Assembly: GCA_045576355.1 (NCBI GenBank)
Contig: JAZNGG010000004.1
Coordinates: 14,382 to 78,381, forward strand
Origin: Liminaster sp045576355
Lineage (GTDB): Bacteria > Bacteroidota > Bacteroidia > Bacteroidales > UBA3663
Direction of reading: 5' to 3'
DNA: 64,000 nucleotides
Shown here in pieces: positions 24,288 to 33,835 of the stretch. A program made the position numbers and the translations under genes. Below the pieces are notes generated by a model that had not been told where the DNA came from, did no database searches, and was given only the letters and a program-made list of their open reading frames with translations. How positions within the stretch are numbered: the stretch's first letter is position 1; the number at the start of each line of letters is the position of its first letter.

Positions 24288-27200
24288 ATGAAAGTAAAGT
24301 TCAACTTTAGATTTCTGCTGATGAGTTTGGTAGGAATCTTCTCTGCGCTGAACGTTATGGCTCAAGACATTGTTATTAAGGGTCATGTTCAGGACGAGAC
24401 AGGAGAACCCATTTACTCGGCTACAGTTCAACAAGTGGGCACGAGCAATGGTTGTGTTACCGACATTGACGGTAATTTCTCTTTAAAAGCTCCGAAAGGT
24501 GCTGTGCTTAGATTCTCTTTTATCGGTTACAAAGCTCAGGAAATTCCTGCTGCTGCATCGATGAAAGTTACGCTCGAAGAAGACTCAGAACTTCTCGAGG
24601 ATGTGGTTGTCATCGGTTATGGTGTTGCTAAGAAAACAGACATGACCGGTGCTGTGACTGCAATCAAACCGGATCCGATCAACAAGGGTCTTGTTACTAA
24701 TGCTCAAGACATGATTGCAGGTAAGATCGCCGGTGTCAATGTCACATCAGCAAGTGGTACTCCCGGTGCCGGAGCAGACATCCGTGTGCGTGGAGGTTCT
24801 TCTTTGAATGCCAGCAATAGTCCGCTTATCGTTATCGATGGTTTGGCTATGGATAACGAGGGTGTTAAAGGTCTTTCCAACCCTCTTTCTATGGTTAACC
24901 CGGCTGACATCGAAAGCTTTACTGTGCTTAAAGATGCTTCCGCAACAGCCATTTATGGTAGCCGTGGTTCAAATGGTGTTATTATTATCACCACTAAAAA
25001 GGGGTTGGCCAACCAGCGTCCTACCGTAACTTATAATGGTAATGTTTCTGTCAGCATGAAAAAGAAGACCATCGATGTAATGGATGGTAACGAATATGCG
25101 GCATGGATTACCGAACTCTATGGAGAGGGTTCTGATGCTTGGAATGCTCTTGGAAAGAACTATGCGACCGATGTAGAGGGAAATATCCTCAAAGATGAAA
25201 ATGGAAAAGACATTTTTACTTGGGGCAACACAGATTGGCAAGATGAAATTTATCGTACTGCTGTAAGTACAGACCATAATGTCACTATAGCCGGTGGTTT
25301 GAAAAATATGCCTTATCGTCTTTCTTTGGGTTATACAGGTCAGCAGGGTATCTTGAAGACTTCTGATTTCAAGCGTTATACTGCTTCTCTCAACCTCGCT
25401 CCGACATTCTTTGACAAACATCTTTCTGTCAATGTCAATGCTAAGGCGATGCTTGCTAAGACTAATTATGCTAATACCGATGCTGTGAATGCCGCTGTTT
25501 GGATGGATCCTACTCAGAGCATCCGCAATTCTTCTGATGAATATAAGAACTTTGATGGTTATTTCCAGTGGCTCAATGATGGTTCTGCATTGGAAGACCC
25601 GACATGGTCCAAGACTTACAACTCTCTTGCTACCAAAAACCCCGTAGCGCTTCTTGAACAACAAGATAAGGAGGCTACTTCCAAGTCTCTTATCGGTAAC
25701 GTAGAGTTGGATTATAAGATTCATGGATTTGAAGATCTTCGTCTCCATGCCAATTTTGGTGGAGATTTTTCTACCGGTAAGGAGACAACATCTATTTCTC
25801 CCTATTCTTCTACCAATGCTTACTATGGCTGGAACGGTTGGGATGAAACCGACAAATATAATCTTTCATTCAATGCCTATGCGCAATATATGAAAGACTT
25901 TAATGATGCTAATCATTTTGATATCATGGCAGGTTATGAGTGGCAACACTTCCATCGTGAAGGTAGCTATGATGGCTGGGGTCTCTATGCGATGACCAAC
26001 AACCGTTTCAATAACTTGTCTGAGTTCCCTGACTACTACCTGGGTGGTCTTACCGGAGAAGAACTTGCTGCTGCCTATAATGCTCTTCCATTGGAAGCTA
26101 AGGCATACAACCGCAATGCCAAGACTTGGAAGACAGAGAACTATATCGTCTCTTTCTTCGGTCGTATGAACTACTCTTTACTTGATCGTTATCTCTTCAC
26201 AGCTACTGTGCGTCACGATGGTTCTTCTCGTTTTAAAGATCATTGGGCAACATTCCCCTCATTTGCATTCGGATGGAGACTTAAAGAAGAGGCTTTCTTG
26301 AAAGATGTAGATTGGATGAGTGATGCTAAAGTCCGTTTGGGTTATGGTCAGACCGGTCAGCAAGATGGTATCGGTGACTACAACTACTTCGCTTCTTACA
26401 ACGTAAGTACCGGTGTAGGTAGCTCATATCCTTTGGGAGACATCAACTCTAATGGTTTGCTTTATCGCCCGGATGCTTATAACAAGGATTTGACTTGGGA
26501 AACAACGACTACTTACAATGCCGGTCTTGATTTGGCATTCTGGAATAATCGTTTCAATGTTACTGCAGACTATTATTTCCGCGAGACTACAGACCTCTTG
26601 AACACAGTATATGTGGCTGCAGGTTCTAACTTCCGTAATCAGGTATCTTCTAACGTTGGTTCTCTCGAAAACCAAGGTATCGAACTCGCTGTAAGTGTAA
26701 AGCCGATTGTAAATAAGGACTGGTATTGGGAAATCAATGCCAACGTCGCATATAACGAAAATGAGATTACTGAACTTATCGGTGACGAAGGTTATTATGT
26801 CCCGACAGGAGGTATCTCTGCCGGTACGGGTAACACTTGCCAGGCTCATGCTGTGGGTCATCCCGCAAATTCATTCTATGTTTATCAGCAGGTATATGAT
26901 GAGCAGGGACTTCCGATAGAGGGTGTTTATGTAGATCGCGATGGTAACGGTATCATCAACCAAAACGACCGTTATTTCTATAAGAGTCCTGCCGCACCTT
27001 GGACCGCCGGTCTTTCTTCTAAGGTAACTTATAAGAACTTTGACTTTGGATTCTCTTTGCGTGCAAGCATTGGTAATTATGTCTTCAACGATCTTGAAGC
27101 CGGCACAAGCAACGTCAGCACATCTCAAGTATGGGCTCCGTCAGGCTACCTTTCTAACCGTCCGAAGAATGTCCTCAAGAAGAACTGGCAGACTTATGAC

Positions 27201-27443
27201 AATGTGCTTTCTGACTACTTCGTTCAGAACGCTTCATTCCTCAAGTGTGACAACATTACCCTCGGCTATAGCTTTGACAAACTCTTCAACGCGAAGATCA
27301 GTGGTCGTGTGTATGGTTCAGTGACTAACGTATTCACTATTACAGACTATAAGGGCATCGATCCTGAAGTCGGTGGAGGTATTGACAATGGTATTTACCC
27401 CCGTCCGATCACAGCTCAGCTTGGTTTGACTCTTAACTTCTAA
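24288..27443 (+). CDS. susC: SusC-like TonB-dependent outer-membrane transporter
   Basis: 1051 residues, full length for SusC. Signal peptide 1-25, then a carboxypeptidase-D-like domain (VIKGHVQDETGEPIYSATVQ near 28-47), a TonB-box/plug region with EDVVVIGYGVAKKTDMTGAV near 104-123 and IRVRGGSSLNASNSPLIVID near 165-184, the plug signature VLKDASATAIYGSRGSNGVI near 213-232, and a beta-barrel ending in aromatic-rich QLGLTLNF. It imports malto-oligosaccharides with the SusD lid, energised by TonB. Codon use shifts to the highly expressed pattern from here to susF. Confidence 0.97.
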   Translation: MKVKFNFRFLLMSLVGIFSALNVMAQDIVIKGHVQDETGEPIYSATVQQVGTSNGCVTDIDGNFSLKAPKGAVLRFSFIGYKAQEIPAAASMKVTLEEDSELLEDVVVIGYGVAKKTDMTGAVTAIKPDPINKGLVTNAQDMIAGKIAGVNVTSASGTPGAGADIRVRGGSSLNASNSPLIVIDGLAMDNEGVKGLSNPLSMVNPADIESFTVLKDASATAIYGSRGSNGVIIITTKKGLANQRPTVTYNGNVSVSMKKKTIDVMDGNEYAAWITELYGEGSDAWNALGKNYATDVEGNILKDENGKDIFTWGNTDWQDEIYRTAVSTDHNVTIAGGLKNMPYRLSLGYTGQQGILKTSDFKRYTASLNLAPTFFDKHLSVNVNAKAMLAKTNYANTDAVNAAVWMDPTQSIRNSSDEYKNFDGYFQWLNDGSALEDPTWSKTYNSLATKNPVALLEQQDKEATSKSLIGNVELDYKIHGFEDLRLHANFGGDFSTGKETTSISPYSSTNAYYGWNGWDETDKYNLSFNAYAQYMKDFNDANHFDIMAGYEWQHFHREGSYDGWGLYAMTNNRFNNLSEFPDYYLGGLTGEELAAAYNALPLEAKAYNRNAKTWKTENYIVSFFGRMNYSLLDRYLFTATVRHDGSSRFKDHWATFPSFAFGWRLKEEAFLKDVDWMSDAKVRLGYGQTGQQDGIGDYNYFASYNVSTGVGSSYPLGDINSNGLLYRPDAYNKDLTWETTTTYNAGLDLAFWNNRFNVTADYYFRETTDLLNTVYVAAGSNFRNQVSSNVGSLENQGIELAVSVKPIVNKDWYWEINANVAYNENEITELIGDEGYYVPTGGISAGTGNTCQAHAVGHPANSFYVYQQVYDEQGLPIEGVYVDRDGNGIINQNDRYFYKSPAAPWTAGLSSKVTYKNFDFGFSLRASIGNYVFNDLEAGTSNVSTSQVWAPSGYLSNRPKNVLKKNWQTYDNVLSDYFVQNASFLKCDNITLGYSFDKLFNAKISGRVYGSVTNVFTITDYKGIDPEVGGGIDNGIYPRPITAQLGLTLNF

Positions 27444-27496
27444 TAATCAATGATGAGAGTAATCATCAAAATGATAAACATTAAAAACTACTGAAT

Positions 27497-29080
27497 ATGA
27501 ATTTCATTAAAAATATAGTTTTGGCTGCAGTCTTGGCTGCTCCGCTCGGTTTGTCATCTTGTGTCGATGACCTCGATGTGACCCCCATCGATCCGAGTAC
27601 AAACATGACACCCGATATCCCGGCTCTCTTCACAAAGTGTTATGCCAATATGGGTATGGCCGGCAATGGTGGTGCCAATGGTGATTGTGATATTGATGGT
27701 CTGGATGGTGGTACGACCGGTTTTGTACGTCAGCTTTTCAATGCTAACGAATTGACTACTGATGAGGCTATCTGCTGTTGGGGTGATGAGGGTATTCCTG
27801 CATTCAATTACAATCAGTGGGGTGCTACCCATCCGATGCTTTCAGGTTTTTACTATCGTCTATACTTCGGTGTAACGATGTGTAATTTCTATCTTGCCGA
27901 AGCTTCTGATTACGATAAAACCATGACCGCAGAGGTGCGTTTCCTCCGTGCTCTTTATTACTATCATTTGATGGACTGTTTTGGCAATATTCCTTTCTTG
28001 ACAGAGATGTCTTCGGAGAATGCACCTCAATACACACGTGCACAGGTGTACAATTTCATCGAAAAAGAACTTTTGGAGTGTGTCAATGATATGAGCGAGC
28101 CGATGCAGGGTACTTATGGCCGGGCAGATAAGGCTGCCGCGTGGATGCTTTTGGCTCGTCTTTACTTGAACGCAGAGGTTTATACCGGCACAGCTAATTG
28201 GAGTGATGCTGCTACTTATGCAGAGAAAGTGATCAAATCTCCTTATAAACTCTTCACTCAAGGTACTACTAACTGGAGCGCTTATCAGATGCTCTTTATG
28301 GGTGATAATGGTGAAAATGGTGCTCAAGTAGAGGCTGTTCTTCCTGTGCTCCAAGATGGTCTTACCACCACAAGCTGGGGTACTACCCTTTTCTTGATGG
28401 CAAGTACATTCAAGGGTGATATGTATGTCGTAGGTGAAGCAACTAACGGCACTATAGAGCAGTGGGCTGGTAATCGTTGCCGTCCGGAGATGGTGGCTAA
28501 ATTCTTCCCCAATGGTATTGCTCCTAACGGCACTCGCGAAGAGATGTTGCAGGCTGCCGGTGATGATCGTGCCCTCCTTTGGGGTAAGGATCGCACTCTT
28601 AATGTAGATGATCCGGGTGACTTTGCCAGTGGTTTCTCTGTCTGCAAATTCATTAACCACTATTCAGATGGTGGTGCGACACATAACAGCCAGTTCCCAG
28701 ATGCAGACTTCTTCTTGATGCGTACTGCAGAGGCTTACCTTACTTATGCAGAGGCCACTGCACGTGCTAATAACGGAGTCTTTACTACAGAGGGTGCCGC
28801 TTATGCTGATCAGGTTCGTGCTCGTGCCAATGCTTCTAAGATGCCTCAGTGGACACTCGACTTGTTGCTCGATGAGTGGAGCCGTGAGTTCTATTATGAA
28901 GGTCGTCGTCGTATTGACTTGATCCGTTATGGCAAGTTTGGTGGTACGACAGACTATAAATGGCAATGGAAGGGTGGCGTCAAGGCCGGTGCAGATTTCT
29001 CTGCCAACTATAATATCTTTGCTCTTCCTGAGACAGACCTCAATGCTAACTCTAACCTCGTACAGAACCCCGGTTATTGA
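27497..29080 (+). CDS. susD: SusD-like starch-binding outer-membrane lipoprotein
   Basis: 527 residues. The signal peptide ends in the lipobox LSSC (Cys near 22). The SusD/RagB fold is shown by the TPR-like helices (EVRFLRALYYYHLMDCFGNI near 146-165, ADKAAAWMLLARLYLNAEVY near 210-229), the C-terminal LLDEWSREFYYEGRRRIDLI near 455-475 and the end YNIFALPETDLNANSNLVQN, all typical of the family. It forms the hinged lid over SusC and binds starch at the cell surface. It lies 53 bases after susC, the standard SusCD pair. Confidence 0.96.
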   Translation: MNFIKNIVLAAVLAAPLGLSSCVDDLDVTPIDPSTNMTPDIPALFTKCYANMGMAGNGGANGDCDIDGLDGGTTGFVRQLFNANELTTDEAICCWGDEGIPAFNYNQWGATHPMLSGFYYRLYFGVTMCNFYLAEASDYDKTMTAEVRFLRALYYYHLMDCFGNIPFLTEMSSENAPQYTRAQVYNFIEKELLECVNDMSEPMQGTYGRADKAAAWMLLARLYLNAEVYTGTANWSDAATYAEKVIKSPYKLFTQGTTNWSAYQMLFMGDNGENGAQVEAVLPVLQDGLTTTSWGTTLFLMASTFKGDMYVVGEATNGTIEQWAGNRCRPEMVAKFFPNGIAPNGTREEMLQAAGDDRALLWGKDRTLNVDDPGDFASGFSVCKFINHYSDGGATHNSQFPDADFFLMRTAEAYLTYAEATARANNGVFTTEGAAYADQVRARANASKMPQWTLDLLLDEWSREFYYEGRRRIDLIRYGKFGGTTDYKWQWKGGVKAGADFSANYNIFALPETDLNANSNLVQNPGY

Positions 29081-29102
29081 TTGAGTCGTTTTCAAAACTA
29101 TA

Positions 29103-29160
29103 GGAGTGTGTGGCGGGTGGTTTCCGCTACAAACAAAAAATCATCTTTGCCGGACACTCC
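29103..29160 (+). promoter_or_regulatory. Intercistronic stem-loop between susD and susE
   Basis: GGAGTGT (29103-29109) pairs with ACACTCC (29154-29160), with an internal GCGG/CCGC helix. It may stabilise the upstream mRNA or reduce read-through, lowering SusE/F relative to SusC/D. Confidence 0.45.
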
Positions 29161-29198
29161 ATCTTATAATATATAAACTTTCTAATTCATTGATAAAT

Positions 29199-30383
29199 AT
29201 GAAAAAATCATTGATATTGGCTTTACTGCTCACCGGAGGTTTGAGTTTTATGGCCTGTGAAGACGACCGCGATGACAATCCGGTATTAACTGACGCTTCA
29301 GAATTTGTTTTAAATCAGCCTGAATATACCTCTCAGGTCATCGACCTTGAGCATTCAGACAATCTCACATTTACTGTCGCTTCTCAACCCAACTACGGCT
29401 TCCCCGTAGCTGTGGAATATACTTTGCAGCTTTCCACCAGTGGAACATTTACCGCTTCTGTGGCAGAAGCAGAAGGTGTTGATACTTTAGTGGCAGATTA
29501 CATTACTTTGGATCCTGTACAAAGCTCTAAGATTACAGTTTCAGCCGAAGCATTTGACAAAGCTCTTGTACAACTTAACCAATGGGAAGAATCAAACGTG
29601 CCCGAAACTGTCGATGTTACCATTCGCGTTAAGGCTGAAGTCGTGCATGGCGGTCATCCTATCGTATCTAACGAGGTGACACTTCAAGTGGCTCCTTATT
29701 ACATGATGTTGAAGGATGCTGATCCTGAAATCTGGTATTTGGTAGGTGGATGTATCGGCTCGGCAGCATGGAGCAATAGCCCTGATGCGATTGGTACAGG
29801 TCTTGTCCCGATGGGTGTTGTTAAGGATTACGCTTATGATAAGAAGACCGGTGCGGGTCAGGTAGTTTATACCGGCTACTTCCCGGAGAATGCAGAGTTT
29901 AAGATTGTCCGTACACCCGGTGATTGGAATAATGACGTGTGGTGTGGTAATGGCGTAGGCAAGGCTCAGCTCCGCAAGGGAGGAGATGATCCGGGTAATA
30001 TCCAGCTTGCTGAAGCCGGTTATTATAAGATTACTGTCGATGGTAAGGCTGAAACTTGCGAGATCGTTAAACTCGATAACGAACCGGCTCTTTATCAAGA
30101 GATGCTTATCACCGGAGATTATGATGGTTGGGCCGCTTCAACACAGATGACTTCGGTCAATACGGGTGTTGAGAAGAACCACGTTTGGAGTTATATCCTG
30201 GATGCTACTGCTGGTGCTACTACAGCCAAGTTCTTACAGAGCGGTTGGAGTGTTAACTGGGGTGGATCTACATTCCCCTATGGCGTCGGAGTGGGCAATG
30301 GTCCCAATATCCCCGTAGCACAAGGCAAGTGGATGATTATCTTCAACGATATTGATGGTACCTATGGATTTTTTCCTTTGTAA
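29199..30383 (+). CDS. susE: SusE-like starch-binding lipoprotein
   Basis: 394 residues from the ATG at 29199, which gives a proper signal peptide (MKKSLILALLLTGGLSFMAC) with a lipobox Cys near 20. The longer frame from 29106 would place 31 polar residues before it and run through the stem-loop, so I rejected it. After an N-terminal Ig-like domain (FVLNQPEYTSQVIDLEHSDN near 38-57, typical of SusE), two beta-sandwich starch-binding modules follow, with WYLVGGCIGSAAWS near 183 and MLITGDYDGWAAS near 302. Surface SusE binds starch and tunes the size of imported oligosaccharides. Confidence 0.88.
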   Translation: MKKSLILALLLTGGLSFMACEDDRDDNPVLTDASEFVLNQPEYTSQVIDLEHSDNLTFTVASQPNYGFPVAVEYTLQLSTSGTFTASVAEAEGVDTLVADYITLDPVQSSKITVSAEAFDKALVQLNQWEESNVPETVDVTIRVKAEVVHGGHPIVSNEVTLQVAPYYMMLKDADPEIWYLVGGCIGSAAWSNSPDAIGTGLVPMGVVKDYAYDKKTGAGQVVYTGYFPENAEFKIVRTPGDWNNDVWCGNGVGKAQLRKGGDDPGNIQLAEAGYYKITVDGKAETCEIVKLDNEPALYQEMLITGDYDGWAASTQMTSVNTGVEKNHVWSYILDATAGATTAKFLQSGWSVNWGGSTFPYGVGVGNGPNIPVAQGKWMIIFNDIDGTYGFFPL

Positions 30384-30395
30384 ATAAAACTCTTT

Positions 30396-30432
30396 CGATG
30401 TGGGGTGTAAGATACTGATACGCCTCACATCG
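30396..30432 (+). promoter_or_regulatory. Intercistronic stem-loop between susE and susF
   Basis: CGATGTGGGGTGTA (30396-30409) can pair over 14 positions, two of them G-U, with TACGCCTCACATCG ending at 30432. No T-run follows, so it looks like an mRNA processing or stability element rather than a full terminator. Confidence 0.5.
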
Positions 30433-30479
30433 GGAGAATTATAAAAGATAATTTTACTCAATACGAAATATTTATTATT

Positions 30480-31898
30480 ATGAAAAAGTATATGTTTTAT
30501 GCCCTTTCATTGGCTGCACTTACCCTGACAGCCTGTGACGATGAGAGTTACAATGACTGGGCTCAACCGGAGCAAAATCCACAAGAGGAATATGCAGAAG
30601 GTATTACATTGACATTACAACCGACTGCTGTAGTGGATTATGCCACTTTGACAGATGACTCTGTACAATTGTTCGTGCCTACACTTCAGATGGAGGATGC
30701 AGACGCTGTGCTGACCGGCTACGAAATTACTATGGGAGCAAATACTCCGATGACTTTGACTGCCTCTACAGAGGGTTATGTCTCTGCGACAGAACTTAAC
30801 GAACTTGTAGTTGCCAACTACGGCCGTGCTCCATATCTCCGTGAAATGGAAGCTACAGTGGTTGCCTATATTACTTCCGGTTCACTCGGACTTAAGACCT
30901 CTGCTACTTGCCTGGTTTCAGCCCAGTTAGTCGCTCCTGTGATAGAGGAAGCTTATTACCTTGTCGGTACTTGCAATGGATGGTCAGATTCAGATCAGAC
31001 CTTTAAGTTTGAGCACAATCCGGCGAATAATGTTTATGATGACCCGATCTTTACATTGATGTTTGAGGCTTCAGTGGATGCTACGACCGGAGAACGTGTT
31101 GACGAATGGTTTAAGATTGCGCCTGCTTCAGCTTATACTAATGGCAATTTCTGGGGTACGGTTTTGGGTGCCGAAATGGATGGTGACAACAGCCTCAAGG
31201 CAGCCTTGGTCAATGCCGATGCACAGGCATTCTGCCAGCCGGCTTCAGATGGTGCTAAGTTCTATAAGATGCAGCTCAATATGATGGATTATACCATCGA
31301 GATTACACCACTCTCATTTGAGGAGTATATCTATGTGCCCGGCAACCATCAGGGTTGGAGTCCTGAGAATGCACCGGCTCTTTATGGCCCTGCGTTCGAT
31401 GGCGTGTATAAAGGATTTACTTATCTCGACGGAGACTTTAAGTTTACTCGTGTTCGTGGATGGTCATCAGAGTACAACTCTACTCACTTCATCAACTACT
31501 CCGGAGCAGGTTTGGCTCCCAGCACAGACGGAACCAACATTAAGGCTTCTGAGCCTGGTTTCTACATGCTTAACGTAGATATTCAGAATCAGTCTATCGT
31601 GGCCACAGCCACTACATGGGGCCTTATCGGATCTGCCACAGCCGGAGGTTGGGATGCAGATACAGACATGACTTGGGATGCAACAGATGAGTCATTCAAC
31701 TTCACTGGCGAACTGGCAGCAGGCGAGGTGAAATTCCGTGCCAATGATGGTTGGGATCTTAACTTCGGTGGTGCTTTGGATAACCTGAATGAAGGCGGAG
31801 ACAACATCCAGATTGCAGAAGCCGGAACCTATAAGATTAAGTTGTTCTTGACACGCAAGGCTTCTAACCAAATCACTTGCACGATTGAAAAACAGTAA
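30480..31898 (+). CDS. susF: SusF-like starch-binding lipoprotein
   Basis: 472 residues. The signal peptide (MKKYMFYALSLAALTLTAC) ends with a lipobox Cys at 19. An N-terminal Ig-like domain (GITLTLQPTAVVDYATLTDD) is followed by three related starch-binding modules, each starting with a YYLVGTCNGWSDS, YIYVPGNHQGWSPEN or TWGLIGSATAGGWDAD-type strand and ending with a TYTIEI/YKIKLF-like strand. Three modules match SusF (SusE has two). Located on the cell surface beside SusCDE. Confidence 0.9.
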   Translation: MKKYMFYALSLAALTLTACDDESYNDWAQPEQNPQEEYAEGITLTLQPTAVVDYATLTDDSVQLFVPTLQMEDADAVLTGYEITMGANTPMTLTASTEGYVSATELNELVVANYGRAPYLREMEATVVAYITSGSLGLKTSATCLVSAQLVAPVIEEAYYLVGTCNGWSDSDQTFKFEHNPANNVYDDPIFTLMFEASVDATTGERVDEWFKIAPASAYTNGNFWGTVLGAEMDGDNSLKAALVNADAQAFCQPASDGAKFYKMQLNMMDYTIEITPLSFEEYIYVPGNHQGWSPENAPALYGPAFDGVYKGFTYLDGDFKFTRVRGWSSEYNSTHFINYSGAGLAPSTDGTNIKASEPGFYMLNVDIQNQSIVATATTWGLIGSATAGGWDADTDMTWDATDESFNFTGELAAGEVKFRANDGWDLNFGGALDNLNEGGDNIQIAEAGTYKIKLFLTRKASNQITCTIEKQ

Positions 31899-31917
31899 AT
31901 AATTTGTTGAATGGTTT

Positions 31918-31963
31918 AAGGGTTGAAGTATAGAGAGACGATGACTCCCTTGCTTCAACCCTT
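31918..31963 (+). terminator. Hairpin after susF built from mosaic-repeat sequence
   Basis: AAGGGTTGAAG (31918-31928) pairs with CTTCAACCCTT (31953-31963). Both arms look like the heptamer module of the mosaic repeat in opposite orientation. It separates susF from the amylase gene and may attenuate read-through. Confidence 0.5.
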
Positions 31964-32027
31964 ACTCTTAACGATTGATAACAACGTGAGGTCAACCTTT
32001 CAACTATACAACGAATAAATTGACACA

Positions 32028-33539
32028 ATGAAGTTAAGATTACACTATTTTTTATCTTTTTCAGCCCTCATGTTGCCTGCACTTTCCGCATCTGCTCAAG
32101 CCCCGGAGGCAAGTGAGGATATCATGCTTCAAGGGTTCTATTGGGATTCACAGAAAGTAACCGGATGGACACAACTTACCGATTTATCCTCAGAGATTGG
32201 TCAATCTTTCACTTGTGTATGGCTTCCTCCGAGTGCTTCCCCCGAGTGGGGAGGAGATGTCGTAGGAGGACAAAATGTGGGCTATCATCCCCGAGAGTGG
32301 AGTAATCAGAATTCCTGTTGGGGCACTGCCGAAAGTCTGAAAACCTTAATTCATTCGTTACATCTACATGGTGTAAAAGTCATTGCAGACGTTGTAGTCA
32401 ATCATCGTGCCGGAGCTACCGGATGGGGTGATTTTACCCGAGACGATTTTGGAGCCTATGGGAGCTATCAACTCACCTCCGATCATATCTGTAATAACGA
32501 TGAGATGAACACCGATGCAAGTTCCGGTTCATGGTATGGACTCGCCAAGGGAGCTCGAGACACCGGAGAGAATTGGGGAGGAGCCAGAGATTTGGATCAC
32601 ACCTCTTCTTATGTTCAGGAGGACTGTAAGGCATATCTCAATTGGATGAAAGGTGAGTATGGTTACGATGGATGGCGTTATGACTTCTGTAAGGGATTCA
32701 GTGGTGAATATGTAGGTCTGTATAATCAGGCATCCACACCTTATATTTCTGTCGGCGAGTATTGGGATGGCAGTTATGATGCTGTTGCGGCTTGGATTGA
32801 CAAGACAGGAAAGCAATCTATGGCATTTGACTTCCCGATGAAATATGCCGCACTCAACAATGGTTTGGCTAAGGGAGATTATAGTGCGATGTCCTGGATT
32901 GAGGACAACACTACCTGGCGTCCGGCAGGCATGATCCATCATCACAAATATAATCGTTATTCGGTTACTTTTGTGGACAATCATGACTCATACAAAGATG
33001 GTAATAAGTACTTAGGCAACATCGGTCAGGCTTATGCCTTTATCCTTTCAGCTCCCGGTGTTCCTTGTGTCTTTTGGGTACATTGGAGAGGATTACGTCA
33101 AGTCATAGAAAAGCAGATCGCTGCCAGAAAATTGGCAGGTATTCACAGCCAAAGTGATTGTGAAGTAAAAGTGCGTTCTTCCTACTATGAGAGTCACACG
33201 ATCGGTAAATATGGTACACTCATTTGTCGTATTGGTGCCAATGCTCCCACTACACCCCCTGCAGGTTATACAGAGGTATGTGGCGTCTCAAAGTCTTGGC
33301 ATTATTATCTCCCTTCAGATTTGGCATCATTGACAGATGTTTCAGACACCGAACCCTCTATCTCATTTGTAGGTAATCAATTAAGTGTCATGGCTCCATC
33401 CGAAGTCCAGATCGCAGTGATTTCTGCCGATGGACGCATGATTGAGCAAACTAAGGGACTCTCTTTGAGTTGTGAACTCACTCCCGGCATCTATGTAGTG
33501 CGTGCAGGATGTAAAGTACAGAAAGTTATCGTGAAATAA
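32028..33539 (+). CDS. SusG-like secreted GH13 alpha-amylase with putative C-terminal sorting domain
   Basis: 503 residues. The signal peptide (ending ALSASAQA) has no lipobox Cys, unlike B. thetaiotaomicron SusG. The catalytic barrel starts EDIMLQGFYWDS and has VIADVVVNHRAGA near 123-135, YDGWRYDFCKGF with the nucleophile Asp near 218, ISVGEYWDG with the acid/base Glu near 244, and VTFVDNHDS near 320-328. This resembles the plant/bacterial calcium alpha-amylase type rather than SusG itself. The C-terminus (residues about 435-503) ends LTPGIYVVRAGCKVQKVIVK, like a type 9 secretion sorting domain, so it may reach the surface by that route. It follows susF by about 130 bases and precedes a terminator. 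Confidence 0.88.
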   Translation: MKLRLHYFLSFSALMLPALSASAQAPEASEDIMLQGFYWDSQKVTGWTQLTDLSSEIGQSFTCVWLPPSASPEWGGDVVGGQNVGYHPREWSNQNSCWGTAESLKTLIHSLHLHGVKVIADVVVNHRAGATGWGDFTRDDFGAYGSYQLTSDHICNNDEMNTDASSGSWYGLAKGARDTGENWGGARDLDHTSSYVQEDCKAYLNWMKGEYGYDGWRYDFCKGFSGEYVGLYNQASTPYISVGEYWDGSYDAVAAWIDKTGKQSMAFDFPMKYAALNNGLAKGDYSAMSWIEDNTTWRPAGMIHHHKYNRYSVTFVDNHDSYKDGNKYLGNIGQAYAFILSAPGVPCVFWVHWRGLRQVIEKQIAARKLAGIHSQSDCEVKVRSSYYESHTIGKYGTLICRIGANAPTTPPAGYTEVCGVSKSWHYYLPSDLASLTDVSDTEPSISFVGNQLSVMAPSEVQIAVISADGRMIEQTKGLSLSCELTPGIYVVRAGCKVQKVIVK

Positions 33540-33586
33540 TTTCCCTATATTTCTCTCGATTATCATTTACAAAACAACCTTATGTG

Positions 33587-33625
33587 ATAGGCTGTGTCCA
33601 AATTGGGGCGCAGCCTATTATTTTT
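33587..33625 (+). terminator. Terminator of the sus operon
   Basis: ATAGGCTG (33587-33594) pairs with CAGCCTAT (33611-33618), followed by TATTTTTG. Confidence 0.75.
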
Positions 33626-33643
33626 GTCCATCTGTGTTGCCCG

Positions 33644-33667
33644 TTAAACCCAATCCGTCATTAGATT
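33644..33667. promoter_or_regulatory. Recurrent palindromic motif downstream of the sus operon
   Basis: TTAAACCCAATCCGTCATTA followed by GATTTT: about 23 bases shared with the site at 18015-18041 (opposite strand). AATC(C)-GTCATTA-GATT forms a short inverted repeat. Confidence 0.4.
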
Positions 33668-33717
33668 TTGGTATTATTGATATCCGATAAAAGTTGGCAG
33701 TGATGGATAAATGAGTG

Positions 33718-33835
33718 TTCGACAGCTATATGACGACTGTCGAATGCTTTTTATAATTACAGGCTGTTTATACATAATACCTTTCATATTGCAATTGCAA
33801 GTCGAATGCTTTTTATAATTACAAGCTGTTTATAC
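33718..33835. repeat. Terminator-like hairpin and 35-bp direct repeat
   Basis: TTCGACAG (33718-33725) pairs with CTGTCGAA (33737-33744), followed by TGCTTTTT. The segment 33739-33773 is repeated at 33801-33835 with one mismatch (35 bases, period 62), starting GTCGAATGCTTTTTATAA and ending GCTGTTTATAC. Just beyond, 33836-33905 translates as GAYVSRRIAQEHKVDRSAFF and then stops, possibly the relic of a DNA-binding protein. The rest of 33840-34260 holds nothing I recognise. Confidence 0.55.
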
